From RQOF01 sp964461135 (GTDB lineage: Bacteria > Calditrichota > Calditrichia > RBG-13-44-9): a stretch of DNA of 64,000 nt. Location: positions 90,748 to 154,747 of the forward strand of contig CAYWTB010000001.1 of assembly GCA_964461135.1 (NCBI GenBank). The letters run 5' to 3'. This document shows, piece by piece, positions 1-9,140 of this stretch. How positions within the stretch are numbered: position 1 is the stretch's first letter; each line of letters opens with the position of its first letter. The notes below the pieces were generated by a model. That model was not told the origin of the DNA and did no database searches. It saw nothing but the letters and a program-made list of their open reading frames with translations. The position numbers were made by a program, and so were the translations under genes.

Positions 1-1260
1 ATTCACCTGGGCTTCCCTGAGTTCCAGAGAAGTTCCCGAACCTAGCCGGTACCGTTCATTAGCCAGCCGGAATTCTTCACGGGCTGCTTCCAGATTTTTC
101 TGATCAATTTTAATAATTTCCAGCAGTGCATTATAACTGTTGTACAGATTATGGATGTCTGACCGCAGGGTGCGTTTGTAGTCAGCCAGATTTAATCTGG
201 AATTTTTCAGATCAATTTTTGTCTTCTGTACATTTACATGATCTGCAAATCCATTGAAAAGATTCCAATTAAGTCCGATTCCTAAGCTGTAAGACCAGTT
301 CAGATTCAGGTCCTTATATATTTTTTCAAATTCCTCATTATCCCGGCTGTAACGGAAGCGGGCGCCCAGACTCGGCCAGTAAGCACTTTTGGCCAGCGCA
401 ACACCGAGTTCCCGGGATTTCACCTGAAGTTCCTGACTGCGAAGAGCAGGCTGATTTTTAACGGACTCATCAAGGAGGTCTTCCAGAGTGACACTTTCCT
501 GATTAAACGTTACCGTGGTATCTATATCAATCGGGGTAAGAGGATCTTGGCCCATTGCCAGATTCAGTAACTGTGCGGACTGGTCTACCGTATTTTTCTG
601 CATGTAATACCGGATCTGATCCTGCCCCAGGTTTACCTGGGCGCGATAAACATCCACCAGGGCAACCGAACCGATCTCGTACATACTTTGCGTCCGGTCC
701 ACCTGGTCCTGACTGCGTGCCGCTGCCAGCGAATACACTTCCAGTAGTTTTTTGTTTTTCAAAAGATCATAAAAATATTGGGAGACAATTTTAATGACCT
801 GGTTTTCCGAGTAATGCAAATCCTGTTTTTTCGCTTCATTCTGTATTTTGTTTAACCTGATATTATTCCACCAGTAACCCCCGTCAAGTATGTTCTGATT
901 AACAGTAACGCCGGCTGAATATGAATTTCTGGAGCGGGCCTCGGAGGTAACAACACGTTGCTCATATATGACCTGGTTGGCACTATCGACACCCACCGGT
1001 ACATCAGACAGATAGGTTGATTTTCCCCACTGCAATTTTCCTCCAGAGACATCGGCCGTTAGAGAAGGGAGAATATTACTGTAAGAGCCTTTAACATTCA
1101 GTTCTGCGGATCTGGTCATATTGCGGCTAATATTTAAATCCGTATTATTTGTCAACGCCATTTTAATACAGTCCTGCAGATTCAGTGTTACATCTGCGGT
1201 CTGTGCCTTTGCAAAAACTGGAACAATAATTAATACAAGAAGGAAAACATAAAATCTCAT
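1..1260 (-). CDS. TolC-family outer membrane efflux protein (3' end outside window)
   Basis: I translated the minus strand from the ATG at 1260; the frame is open for 420 codons to the window edge. The N-terminus is a signal peptide (MRFYVFLLVLIIVPVFAKAQ), followed by long amphipathic helical stretches and short beta segments typical of the TolC/OEP fold, including the repeated outer-membrane-factor pattern LNWNLFNGF. A ribosome-binding site GGAGG lies 8 bases before the ATG, which supports this start. TolC proteins form the outer-membrane exit duct of tripartite efflux or type I secretion systems. The C-terminus and any HlyD/RND partner lie beyond position 1. The Yip1-family gene is 70 bases upstream on the same strand, so the two could be co-transcribed. 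It is a different paralogue from the TolC gene at 54.3 kb. Confidence 0.9.
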   Translation of the reverse strand, partial: MRFYVFLLVLIIVPVFAKAQTADVTLNLQDCIKMALTNNTDLNISRNMTRSAELNVKGSYSNILPSLTADVSGGKLQWGKSTYLSDVPVGVDSANQVIYEQRVVTSEARSRNSYSAGVTVNQNILDGGYWWNNIRLNKIQNEAKKQDLHYSENQVIKIVSQYFYDLLKNKKLLEVYSLAAARSQDQVDRTQSMYEIGSVALVDVYRAQVNLGQDQIRYYMQKNTVDQSAQLLNLAMGQDPLTPIDIDTTVTFNQESVTLEDLLDESVKNQPALRSQELQVKSRELGVALAKSAYWPSLGARFRYSRDNEEFEKIYKDLNLNWSYSLGIGLNWNLFNGFADHVNVQKTKIDLKNSRLNLADYKRTLRSDIHNLYNSYNALLEIIKIDQKNLEAAREEFRLANERYRLGSGTSLELREAQVN

Positions 1261-1330
1261 TTCTGATACCTCCGCCTGATTAAAATTTCATCGAGCTGTT
1301 GTCAAATTTGGTGCCGACAGCCAGCTGATT

Positions 1331-2305
1331 TCATCCCAGAATCCCTTTGAAAACACTGGACAGCCACACATGAAAGACAAGTATGTAAAGCAACCAGGCA
1401 ATACTTACGGACAGAATACCCTTTAGTTTCGAAAAACGATAAATTACCGCAAACCCGATTCCGAAAACAATGATAAACCACACCGTGAAAACATCTAAAT
1501 TGCTGATAAAATTATATAATGCCGAACCTTCAGCCAGCCGGGGAAATAGAATCGCCGGGCTCATATCCACCTGCAGGCTATTTTTGGATAACATCAGGGG
1601 TATCTTTACGATGGAACCCAGTAAAATTACGATAAGATATGAATAGCTGTAGGCTGAAAAAATCTGTTTAAAAAGTGCTTTGCCTCCCAGAAATACATTT
1701 CCAATCAGTAGAAAAATGGCTGACACCAGTGAATAAATAATCAGGATTGCAATGGGAGGAATGATAACTATATTTATAATTCTGCGGGCGCCTGTTTTAC
1801 TTGCTTCCAGTTGATCCATCATTAAATCCCGGCGCTCTGCCGGAATCCGGTCATTCTGTTCAAGTTTTGAAATCCGGTAATCGATGGCCATGTCATAAAA
1901 ACGATAGCCGGAAAACATTGAGATCAAAATTGCCAGAATAACAGGGATAATAAAATCCGGTTTCGCTCTTAAATATTCGAATAAACTTGTTGGTGAAATA
2001 AAAACGTTGATAATTCTCTGAAGAGGATTTTGTCTCTCAACAGGTTCTTCCTCCGGTTTTTCGGAAATACTTTCCAGAATCTGTTCAATCCCTTCCGGTT
2101 CACCCCCCTTGCCTGAATCGCCCGTTTTTGACTGTGAGCTGGCAGCCCCGGCCGGTTCACTTTCCATCTTCCTGTCATTGACGTTTTTGCCGGTACTTTC
2201 TTTTAACTGGCCCAGGATCTCTTCCAGTTCTTTTCTGGTTTTATCCTGATTTCCCCCTTTTTCCTCCGAATTTTCTAATTTTCCGGTTTTGTTTTCGTCA
2301 CTCAT
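1331..2305 (-). CDS. Yip1-family integral membrane protein
   Basis: This 324-residue protein has a hydrophilic, highly charged N-terminal third (about residues 1-90, rich in E, K, G, S), then a membrane domain with about five hydrophobic segments. The start of that domain (NVFISPTSLFEYLRAKPDF) matches the pattern seen at the beginning of bacterial Yip1 domains (PF04893), in which a short motif precedes the first membrane helix. The ATG is preceded by AGGGG. The function of bacterial Yip1 proteins is not established. It sits directly upstream of the TolC gene and downstream of cca on the same strand (58 bases), so a three-gene transcript is possible. The charged N-terminal tail is presumably cytoplasmic and disordered; that is inference. 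Confidence 0.75.
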   Translation of the reverse strand: MSDENKTGKLENSEEKGGNQDKTRKELEEILGQLKESTGKNVNDRKMESEPAGAASSQSKTGDSGKGGEPEGIEQILESISEKPEEEPVERQNPLQRIINVFISPTSLFEYLRAKPDFIIPVILAILISMFSGYRFYDMAIDYRISKLEQNDRIPAERRDLMMDQLEASKTGARRIINIVIIPPIAILIIYSLVSAIFLLIGNVFLGGKALFKQIFSAYSYSYLIVILLGSIVKIPLMLSKNSLQVDMSPAILFPRLAEGSALYNFISNLDVFTVWFIIVFGIGFAVIYRFSKLKGILSVSIAWLLYILVFHVWLSSVFKGILG

Positions 2306-2363
2306 GATTAACCCCTGTTTTATGGTTTATTTATAGTCCGTTGCCAAGATGAACTCCCTAATA

Positions 2364-3779
2364 TCAGTCCCTGGCTTTACTGGTGAAGCGGTCTTTTATT
2401 TCAATAAGATAATTAAAACACGCATCCGGGTTGTTGGGAATTCTCCCATCCAGCACGGCATCCAGTATTTCATCTTTTAACTCGCCCACCAGGGGCCCGG
2501 GGGAAATTCCCAGGGTACTCATTATGGTATTACCGTCGATGGCCAGTTTGAAGTTGCGCATTTTATCTTTTTCTTCAACCTCCTTCATCTTACATTCCAC
2601 ATGATCGAAATTAGCAAGATACCTTTTAACCTTCTGAGGATTTTTAGAAGTGATATCTGCGCGACATAGAGCCATCAGATCATCCAGTTCATTTCCCGCA
2701 TCCACCATCAGCCGGCGGATGGCACTGTACGTGACGGAATCATCCACCATCTGCATGGGTCTCAGGTGGAGGCGCACCAGCTTCTGAACGTGTTTTATGG
2801 TGGTGGTAGGAAGGCGCATTCTTTTACCAATATGCCCAACCATATGGGCCCCTATATCTTCATGACCATGAAATGTCCAGCCTGTTCCTTCTATAAACTT
2901 CTTGGTTTGCGGTTTTGCAATATCGTGAAGTAAGGCTGCCAGCCGAAGTTCAAATTGGTCCGTTCTATCACTGATGTTATCCAGTACCTGAAGGGTATGA
3001 TCAAAGACATCTTTATGATGAAAATCCTGACGCTGATCTACTCCTGAAAGTTGGGTAAGTTCAGGCATCACGATGTCCAGTAGACCGGTTTTTCCCAGAA
3101 GTACAATGCCGGCAGACGGTTGCCGTGCCAAAAGCATCTTGCGGAATTCTTCCGTAATACGTTCCTGGGAAATGATTTTCAGCCGTTCTCGGGTTTCAAT
3201 GATTGCCTGAAAAGTTTTGTCTTCGATCTCAAACCCCAGCACAGCGGCAAAACGGATAGCCCTCATGATACGTAAAGGATCATCATGAAAGGTAATGACA
3301 GGATCCAGCGGAGTCCGGATTACTTTATTTTTGATATCCCTCAGGCCATGATAACGGTCTATCAGAGTTCCAAAACTTTCCGGCGAGAGATCCATGGCCA
3401 GAGTATTAATGGTGAAATCCCGGCGGGAAAGGTCACTGAACAGATCGGCCTTCTGCACTGTGGGCTTCCGCGAATCGGGATCATAATGTTCCGAGCGTGC
3501 CGATATAAATTCAAGCTTATATTGCCTGTAAGTAAGCATGGCGGTGCCGAAGCGTGGAAAGGTCACCACCTTCCCGCTGCGGAAATTCTGCCGGAAAGCC
3601 CGGGCGACTTCCAGTGCATCTCCCTCCACCACAAAATCCATGTCGGTACCGGTGTTTTCCAGAATAAGATCCCTGACAAAACCACCTACTGCATATATTT
3701 TAATACCAAGTTTTTCTGACAGGCTGGAAATTTTATCAAGGACCGGCCTGCCTTTATGTGTGTTGAGTTTTTTTTTCAC
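2364..3779 (-). CDS. cca: CCA-adding tRNA nucleotidyltransferase with HD domain
   Basis: This enzyme adds or repairs the 3' CCA end of tRNA in the cytoplasm. The 471-residue protein opens with the class II nucleotidyltransferase head: GGFVRD at about residues 32-37, the metal-binding acidic pair in DMDFVVEGDA (46-55), and the RRDFTINTLAMDL motif that follows the active site. DPLRIMRAIRFA is the conserved neck motif. An HD hydrolase domain follows from about residue 250, with LLHDIAKP and HGHEDIGAHM as metal-binding motifs. HD-containing members usually also trim 2',3'-cyclic phosphates; that activity is inferred. A poly(A) polymerase role cannot be excluded from sequence alone, but the domain order favours CCA addition. 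Confidence 0.9.
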   Translation of the reverse strand: MKKKLNTHKGRPVLDKISSLSEKLGIKIYAVGGFVRDLILENTGTDMDFVVEGDALEVARAFRQNFRSGKVVTFPRFGTAMLTYRQYKLEFISARSEHYDPDSRKPTVQKADLFSDLSRRDFTINTLAMDLSPESFGTLIDRYHGLRDIKNKVIRTPLDPVITFHDDPLRIMRAIRFAAVLGFEIEDKTFQAIIETRERLKIISQERITEEFRKMLLARQPSAGIVLLGKTGLLDIVMPELTQLSGVDQRQDFHHKDVFDHTLQVLDNISDRTDQFELRLAALLHDIAKPQTKKFIEGTGWTFHGHEDIGAHMVGHIGKRMRLPTTTIKHVQKLVRLHLRPMQMVDDSVTYSAIRRLMVDAGNELDDLMALCRADITSKNPQKVKRYLANFDHVECKMKEVEEKDKMRNFKLAIDGNTIMSTLGISPGPLVGELKDEILDAVLDGRIPNNPDACFNYLIEIKDRFTSKARD

Positions 3780-3963
3780 TGAAAACTTATAAATTTTAAT
3801 TTTACCAGGTCAAATGGCCATAATATAGAAAAATTTCTCAAATAAAAGAAACATTTCTGAACAAAGAAACAGTTAAATCTCCGGTGAATGGTTTCCCGGC
3901 AACAGGAGATTGAAGAATTTTCCTTGTTTAATACCACCGGTCAATCTAAATTTTTGTTATATC

Positions 3964-6900
3964 ATGGGAAAATCATGTAAATACAAACTGAAAAACATTC
4001 ATTCCAACTCTTGCACATTTACCGCCCTTATGTGCCTTTGTCTCTGTTTTAGCCATATCTTAAACAGAGGGGTACTGTGCCAGCAGGTGCCGGACAATAA
4101 CAGTTTTAATTTTGAGGTGGCAAACCATCTCCTTCCAGACTTCGAAGACAGTTACGGGGTGGTCTTCCGGTCTCTGAATGGATATGACCGGCCGGATATT
4201 TATGTGGTACGATTCCGAAACCTCAACCGGTTTTTCATAAATCAGGGAGATAATGTCCCCTTTCTGGACTGGACCATACAATCCGGGCTGGGCGGGAATC
4301 TAATGCCCAGGGGCAGGCAAAACCTGGAACTGGGTGCATCTGCCGCTGATTACGACAATGATGGATTACCGGATATGGCAATCGCAGGCTGGGGAGAAAG
4401 TACCCGCATTTTTCATCAGCTGAGGGATGCACGTTTTCAGGACGTTACAGAACATTCAGGAATTACACTACCGATTGACGGAAACGGAGCGTTCTGGGCA
4501 GATGTAAATCTTGATGGTTATCTGGATCTTTTTATTACGGATGAACATCACAGTAACCGCCTTTTCCTGGGTAACAGCCGTGGAAAATTTCGTGATGTGA
4601 GCCATCTCTGGGGGCTGAGCGATGAAAGCGTGAGTCAGGGCGCCGCACTGGGAGACCTGGATGGCGATGGTTATCCCGACCTTTATGTTTGTAACTGGTT
4701 TTCTCCGGATATCCTCTACCGTAACACCGGCAGGAATTTTTTCCAGCGCATGCAGCTGTCCATGAAACACACAAATCTTGCTGCGAATAGTAATGGCGTG
4801 TCCTTCGGCGATATAGATAATGACGGGCATGCCGATATTCTGGTAACCGACCGTGACGGTCAATCATCCCTTTACCGGAATCAAATAGAGAGTGGTGACA
4901 GCTTATGGCAATTCAGAGAACTGGATGATTCATGCGGCCTGAATCTGCCTTATCCCGCATATGGTAGTGTAATTGCAGATGTCAACAACGATGGCTGGCA
5001 GGATATCTGGGTAAGTTCCATAGGACCTAACATGCTGTTCCTGAATCAGGGCAATCTTACCTTTCAGAAGGTTTATGAAGACCGGTATCATCCGAACGGG
5101 CCGTTAAAATATTACAGTACAGGCGCTGCCTGTGCAGATATGGACGACGATGGTGATCTTGATTTGTTTGTTTCTAATAAGGATACTATCAGCTTGTTAT
5201 ACCGCAATACCCTGAATAATAAGAATTTCATACAAATTAAAGCCGTGGGTGTCCAATCCAACCGTGATGCGATTAACACCCGAATCTGGTTATACCAAAA
5301 AGCCACCGGGACGGAGAATTTATTTCTGGCCGGTTACCGTGAAGTTACCAGCAGCTGCGGGTACCTATCTCAAAATGATATTGTCGTACATTTTGGCGTA
5401 GCCGGGGGGGCTGCCTGGTCAGCCAGGATTATTTTCCCGAGCGGTATTGAGCAAAAGCTGGATAATCTTCAAAAAGGAAACCGTTATGTGGTATTTGAGC
5501 ATACCGGAGTTCTGAAAGCATATTTTAAGACTACCGGTTATATCCATCGAATCACAGGTACCTCCTATTTCTGGTTAAGCCTCGGTCTTTATCTGATCCT
5601 TATCTTATCCGTCATTATGTATGTATATTTTTCAACTCGCAGGTATCACTGGGCAACCCGTCACATCATTCTTTTCTTCTCACTTACCATTCTTTTACTT
5701 TACGGTATTTTTATCGCTTTCCAGGAATATGCGGTTCATATCAGGCTATTCACGCAGATTCTGGTTCTGTACGGATTCCTGCTGCTGCTGACATTTTTTA
5801 TGGAAAAAATCCGCCGGCTGGAAATCTCCCGCGGAAATTACAGGAAGCTCCTCAAAAAGTTTTCCCAGGAACTGATTTTTATCAAGGATAACATTGAACT
5901 TTTCCGTAAGCTTCTGGCAACGGTGACAAATGCTGTTCATCCGCTTTTCTGTGCTACATATATTAAAGAAGATAATATCTTGAGGCTGTTGGAAAGTACC
6001 GGTCAATATGCGGGTCCAGAAAAAATCGAATTGACAGATCTGACCAATAATGAAGCCGGTTTGGAGGAAAACTATTACCAGGATAAAATTCCTCAACCGG
6101 ACAGCTCACACCCAAACCGGATTTTCCTGATAAAACGAGATTATGAATTGTTCGGATTACTGGTGCTGGGCAGGCCAGAGCATTACAAGGAATATTCAAC
6201 GGAGGACATAGGGGTTTTTCGTTCACTTACTGCGCAGGCGGCTATTGCCATTGAAAATAATATGTATATTGAAAAAACGAAACAGCTGATCAAACAGATA
6301 ACCGAATCTCAAACCCGGGAAAAATATTTGAAGCAACTCGAACAAACCAACCAGAAACTTAAAAAGAGCAACCGGGAATTGCAGAAGCTTTATCAGAATC
6401 TGAAGGACACGCAGACACAGCTGGTGCAAAGCGAAAAGATGGCCAGTCTGGGGCAACTGGTTGCCGGAGTGGCCCATGAACTGAACAATCCCATCAGTTA
6501 TATTTATGCCAACATGAAAGAGCTGGAAAATTACACTCTGGCAATTTCGGAACTGATTACCATACTGAAAGATATCGGGCCAGCTTACGACAAAAATCAG
6601 CTGGCCGGTCAGCTTCTAAAACTTAAGGACAAGTATGATTTTGATTTTATGCAGAGTGATATTCAATCACTTATTCATGAAAATATAGAAGGAAGTCACC
6701 GCGTAAAGGATGTGGTGCAGAACCTGCGCAATTTCTCACGCCTGGATGAGGCGGTATTAAAGAAAGTGGATATCCGTGAGGGGCTGGAATCGACCCTGCT
6801 GCTTCTTTCCAACGAACTCAAAAACCGCATAGAAGTGCATAAACAGTACGGTGATATTCCCGCGATTTACTGTCAGCCGGGAAATATTAATCAGGTTTTT

Positions 6901-7209
6901 ATGAATATTCTCTTAAACGCCATCCAGGCCATTGATGATAAGGGTAATATCTGGGTGAGTACCGAAGTCAAAGACAATTATGTTCAGGTTACCATCAGCG
7001 ATGACGGCAAAGGGATTCCCAAAAAATTCCAGCAAAAAATATTTGATCCGTTCTTTACTACAAAGCCTGTGGGACGCGGAACTGGCCTGGGATTAAGCAT
7101 CAGCTACAAAATAATCAGCGAACATAAGGGTAAAATAGAGTTCACCAGCTCCCAAGGGAAAGGAACAACTTTCGTTATTCTGCTTCCCATCAGCAATGAT
7201 AAAAAATAA
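3964..7209 (+). CDS. Sensor histidine kinase with FG-GAP/VCBS and ASPIC/UnbV extracytoplasmic sensor
   Basis: From the ATG at 3964 the protein has 1081 residues. Domain order: signal-like hydrophobic N-terminus (about 17-35); six FG-GAP/VCBS repeats with calcium-loop motifs (DYDNDGLPD 129-137, DVNLDGYLD, DLDGDGYPD, DIDNDGHAD, DVNNDGWQD, DMDDDGDLD to about 400); an ASPIC/UnbV domain (about 420-515); three membrane helices (about 535-620); a GAF-like region; a coiled coil; a HisKA box with the phospho-acceptor in AHELNNP (about H838); and an HATPase domain with DDGKGIP and GTGLGLS. The beta-propeller should face the periplasm and bind calcium or a carbohydrate/peptide ligand; the ligand is unknown. 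An in-frame TTG at 3910 lies only two bases from AGGAG, which is too close, so I prefer 3964 although it lacks a clear ribosome-binding site. The response regulator follows after 36 bases. Confidence 0.9.
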   Translation: MGKSCKYKLKNIHSNSCTFTALMCLCLCFSHILNRGVLCQQVPDNNSFNFEVANHLLPDFEDSYGVVFRSLNGYDRPDIYVVRFRNLNRFFINQGDNVPFLDWTIQSGLGGNLMPRGRQNLELGASAADYDNDGLPDMAIAGWGESTRIFHQLRDARFQDVTEHSGITLPIDGNGAFWADVNLDGYLDLFITDEHHSNRLFLGNSRGKFRDVSHLWGLSDESVSQGAALGDLDGDGYPDLYVCNWFSPDILYRNTGRNFFQRMQLSMKHTNLAANSNGVSFGDIDNDGHADILVTDRDGQSSLYRNQIESGDSLWQFRELDDSCGLNLPYPAYGSVIADVNNDGWQDIWVSSIGPNMLFLNQGNLTFQKVYEDRYHPNGPLKYYSTGAACADMDDDGDLDLFVSNKDTISLLYRNTLNNKNFIQIKAVGVQSNRDAINTRIWLYQKATGTENLFLAGYREVTSSCGYLSQNDIVVHFGVAGGAAWSARIIFPSGIEQKLDNLQKGNRYVVFEHTGVLKAYFKTTGYIHRITGTSYFWLSLGLYLILILSVIMYVYFSTRRYHWATRHIILFFSLTILLLYGIFIAFQEYAVHIRLFTQILVLYGFLLLLTFFMEKIRRLEISRGNYRKLLKKFSQELIFIKDNIELFRKLLATVTNAVHPLFCATYIKEDNILRLLESTGQYAGPEKIELTDLTNNEAGLEENYYQDKIPQPDSSHPNRIFLIKRDYELFGLLVLGRPEHYKEYSTEDIGVFRSLTAQAAIAIENNMYIEKTKQLIKQITESQTREKYLKQLEQTNQKLKKSNRELQKLYQNLKDTQTQLVQSEKMASLGQLVAGVAHELNNPISYIYANMKELENYTLAISELITILKDIGPAYDKNQLAGQLLKLKDKYDFDFMQSDIQSLIHENIEGSHRVKDVVQNLRNFSRLDEAVLKKVDIREGLESTLLLLSNELKNRIEVHKQYGDIPAIYCQPGNINQVFMNILLNAIQAIDDKGNIWVSTEVKDNYVQVTISDDGKGIPKKFQQKIFDPFFTTKPVGRGTGLGLSISYKIISEHKGKIEFTSSQGKGTTFVILLPISNDKK

Positions 7210-7245
7210 TTTGGGCATTCCATCAATTCAATTGACGAAGATCTG

Positions 7246-8679
7246 ATGATACAAAAAGAAAAAACATCTGTTCTGGTCGTGGATGATGATCAGGCCAGCC
7301 TTAATGCCATAAATCGTGCTCTTCGGCGCGATTTCCAGGTTATTCTGTCCCGGCACGCCAACGCTGCTTTAGAGGTTCTAAAGACCGAAGAAATATCTGT
7401 CATCGTGGCCGATCAGAGGATGCCGGACATTAGCGGGGTTGAACTTTTCCAGAAAGCCCAGCATATTCAGCGGGATGCCATCCGGATACTGATTACCGGT
7501 TATACTGATATCGAAGCGATCATCCAGGCCATTAATGAGGGAAAAATTTATTATTACATCACCAAACCCTGGGAACCGGAGGATTTGAGACTGATTGTCC
7601 GGCGGGCAGCCGAGATGTATTTCCTCCAGCAGGAAAATAAGCGGCTTATGGAAGAATTGAGACTGGCAAATGAGAGGTTGGAACAGGAAAATATCATTCT
7701 TCAGCAGGAAGCTGTGAAAAGATTTGAATTTGAGAATATTATCGGACAGAGCAGTGCCATGCAAGAGGTTTTCCGGCTACTCAGGAAAGTAATTCCTACG
7801 AATATTACAGTATTATTAATAGGAGAAACCGGCACAGGCAAGGAGCTGATTGCCAGGGCCATACACTATAATGGATTGCGAAAAGATAACCTCTTTGTGG
7901 CCCAGAATTGTTCTGCAATGCCTGATACCCTTCTGGAAAGCGAACTGTTCGGCCATACCAAAGGAGCTTTTACCGGTGCCTACAGGGATAAAAAGGGATT
8001 GTTTGAACTGGCCGATGAAGGAACCATTTTCCTGGATGAAATTTCGGATACCTCTCCCGCCTTTCAGCAAAGACTGCTTCGCGTTCTGCAGGAGGGTGAA
8101 ATCCGTCCCCTGGGTTCTGAAAAAACCTTAAAGACGGATGTGCGGATTATTTCTGCAACCAATAAAAACCTGGAAACCTTTATAGAACAGGGCAATTTCA
8201 GGGAAGATCTCTATTACCGCCTGAATGTCTTCCCTATCCGGATTCCTCCCCTGCGGGAACGTAGAGAAGATATTCCCCTCCTTGTTGACCATTTTATCAG
8301 GAAATATGAAGGAATATTGGGAAAGAAGGTCAAAGGAATACAGAAAGATGCACTCACCACACTGATGGCTGCTCCCTATACCGGGAACGTACGGGAGCTG
8401 GAAAATGAAATACAGCGTGCCCTTACTCTGGCAGACCCCAATTCATTCATTAAGCCGGAACATCTTTCCGACAGAATAAAAGAACAGTCATCCCAGTTGC
8501 AACCCGTCCTAACCCGGCACGGATCATTAAAAGAAATTACTGAATCCGTTGAAAAACATTATATTATGGAAACTCTCAAAAAAAATAACGGCAATATCAC
8601 TCACAGCGCCAGGGACCTCGGCCTCAGCAGAGTGGGTTTACAGAAAAAACTTCACCGGTACGGTATCAAAGTAAAATAA
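7246..8679 (+). CDS. NtrC-family sigma-54-dependent response regulator
   Basis: This 477-residue protein has a receiver domain (acidic pocket at VVDDDQ, phospho-acceptor about D56 in VADQRMP, conserved Lys in ITKPWEP), a short coiled-coil linker, an AAA+ domain with Walker A GETGTGKE and the sigma-54 contact loop GAFTGA, and a C-terminal Fis-type helix-turn-helix (ARDLGLSRVGLQKKLHRYGI). The family uses ATP hydrolysis to open sigma-54 RNA polymerase at promoters with enhancer sites. It is 36 bases downstream of the FG-GAP kinase, its evident partner. The nearest downstream candidates for control are the lipoprotein and FadL-like genes at 9.1-12 kb, but only a weak sigma-54 motif is visible there. 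Confidence 0.93.
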   Translation: MIQKEKTSVLVVDDDQASLNAINRALRRDFQVILSRHANAALEVLKTEEISVIVADQRMPDISGVELFQKAQHIQRDAIRILITGYTDIEAIIQAINEGKIYYYITKPWEPEDLRLIVRRAAEMYFLQQENKRLMEELRLANERLEQENIILQQEAVKRFEFENIIGQSSAMQEVFRLLRKVIPTNITVLLIGETGTGKELIARAIHYNGLRKDNLFVAQNCSAMPDTLLESELFGHTKGAFTGAYRDKKGLFELADEGTIFLDEISDTSPAFQQRLLRVLQEGEIRPLGSEKTLKTDVRIISATNKNLETFIEQGNFREDLYYRLNVFPIRIPPLRERREDIPLLVDHFIRKYEGILGKKVKGIQKDALTTLMAAPYTGNVRELENEIQRALTLADPNSFIKPEHLSDRIKEQSSQLQPVLTRHGSLKEITESVEKHYIMETLKKNNGNITHSARDLGLSRVGLQKKLHRYGIKVK

Positions 8680-8772
8680 AAGAGGAGCCCCGGTAATACC
8701 TACCCGCAGAACCAATACGGGTGTCTCACGTTTTTTATCCTTTAACACTGTAAACTTGATTTGCAGTTAAAT

Positions 8773-8789
8773 TGCTAACTTTGTTAGCA
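8773..8789. promoter_or_regulatory. 17-bp perfect inverted repeat, candidate operator
   Basis: The sequence TGCTAACTTTGTTAGCA reads as a perfect inverted repeat (7-bp arms, 3-bp spacer). It sits in the 461-base gap between the sigma-54 activator and the lipoprotein gene. Its size and symmetry suit a dimeric DNA-binding protein, possibly an enhancer site for the neighbouring regulator; no second copy was noticed nearby. There is no U-tract, so it is not an intrinsic terminator. Confidence 0.4.
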
Positions 8790-8887
8790 TATAACCTTCC
8801 CTGCCAATGATTCTTTCGGGCAAGAACCCTCACTATCCTGTTGATAAATAATTATTTATAAGCATTATCCACTCCGGGCAGGAGTTC

Positions 8888-8903
8888 TGGCATTAAATTT
8901 GAC
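8888..8903 (+). promoter_or_regulatory. Weak sigma-54-like promoter motif
   Basis: TGGCATTAAATTTGAC has the correct 11-base offset between the -24 TGGC and -12 TTG elements, but the usually invariant C of the -12 GC pair is A. It lies just downstream of a sigma-54 activator gene and about 240 bases before the lipoprotein start, with the inverted repeat at 8773 about 100 bases upstream as a possible enhancer. The -12 mismatch makes this tentative. Confidence 0.25.
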
Positions 8904-9140
8904 TTTTTTTACAGTGTGGAAAGAAAGGAAAGGTGAATCATGAAACTGTCAATCCTCAATCTGATACAAACCATGACCGGAATTCAGAGGGATATTTTAT
9001 CTGCGGAAAATATGGTTGTCCTGGGTAAGTGGTCTCTTTATCTGTTAATCAGCAAGCCATTGAAAATCAATACTGTTCACTCGTTTTATCAAAAGATAAA
9101 AAAATTTACTCAAAATCTCATTATAACAAGGAGACCCACC

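Noticed and set aside
8702..8736. Intrinsic terminator after the NtrC-type regulator gene
   Set aside because: The stem is only five base pairs (ACCCG/CGGGT) with a long loop, and the T-run starts several bases after the stem, so it is too weak to call.
8940..9140. Longer N-terminus for the Tyr-rich lipoprotein, starting at the ATG at 8940
   Set aside because: It would put 67 residues before a textbook lipoprotein signal peptide that has its own AAGGAG site, so export would fail.
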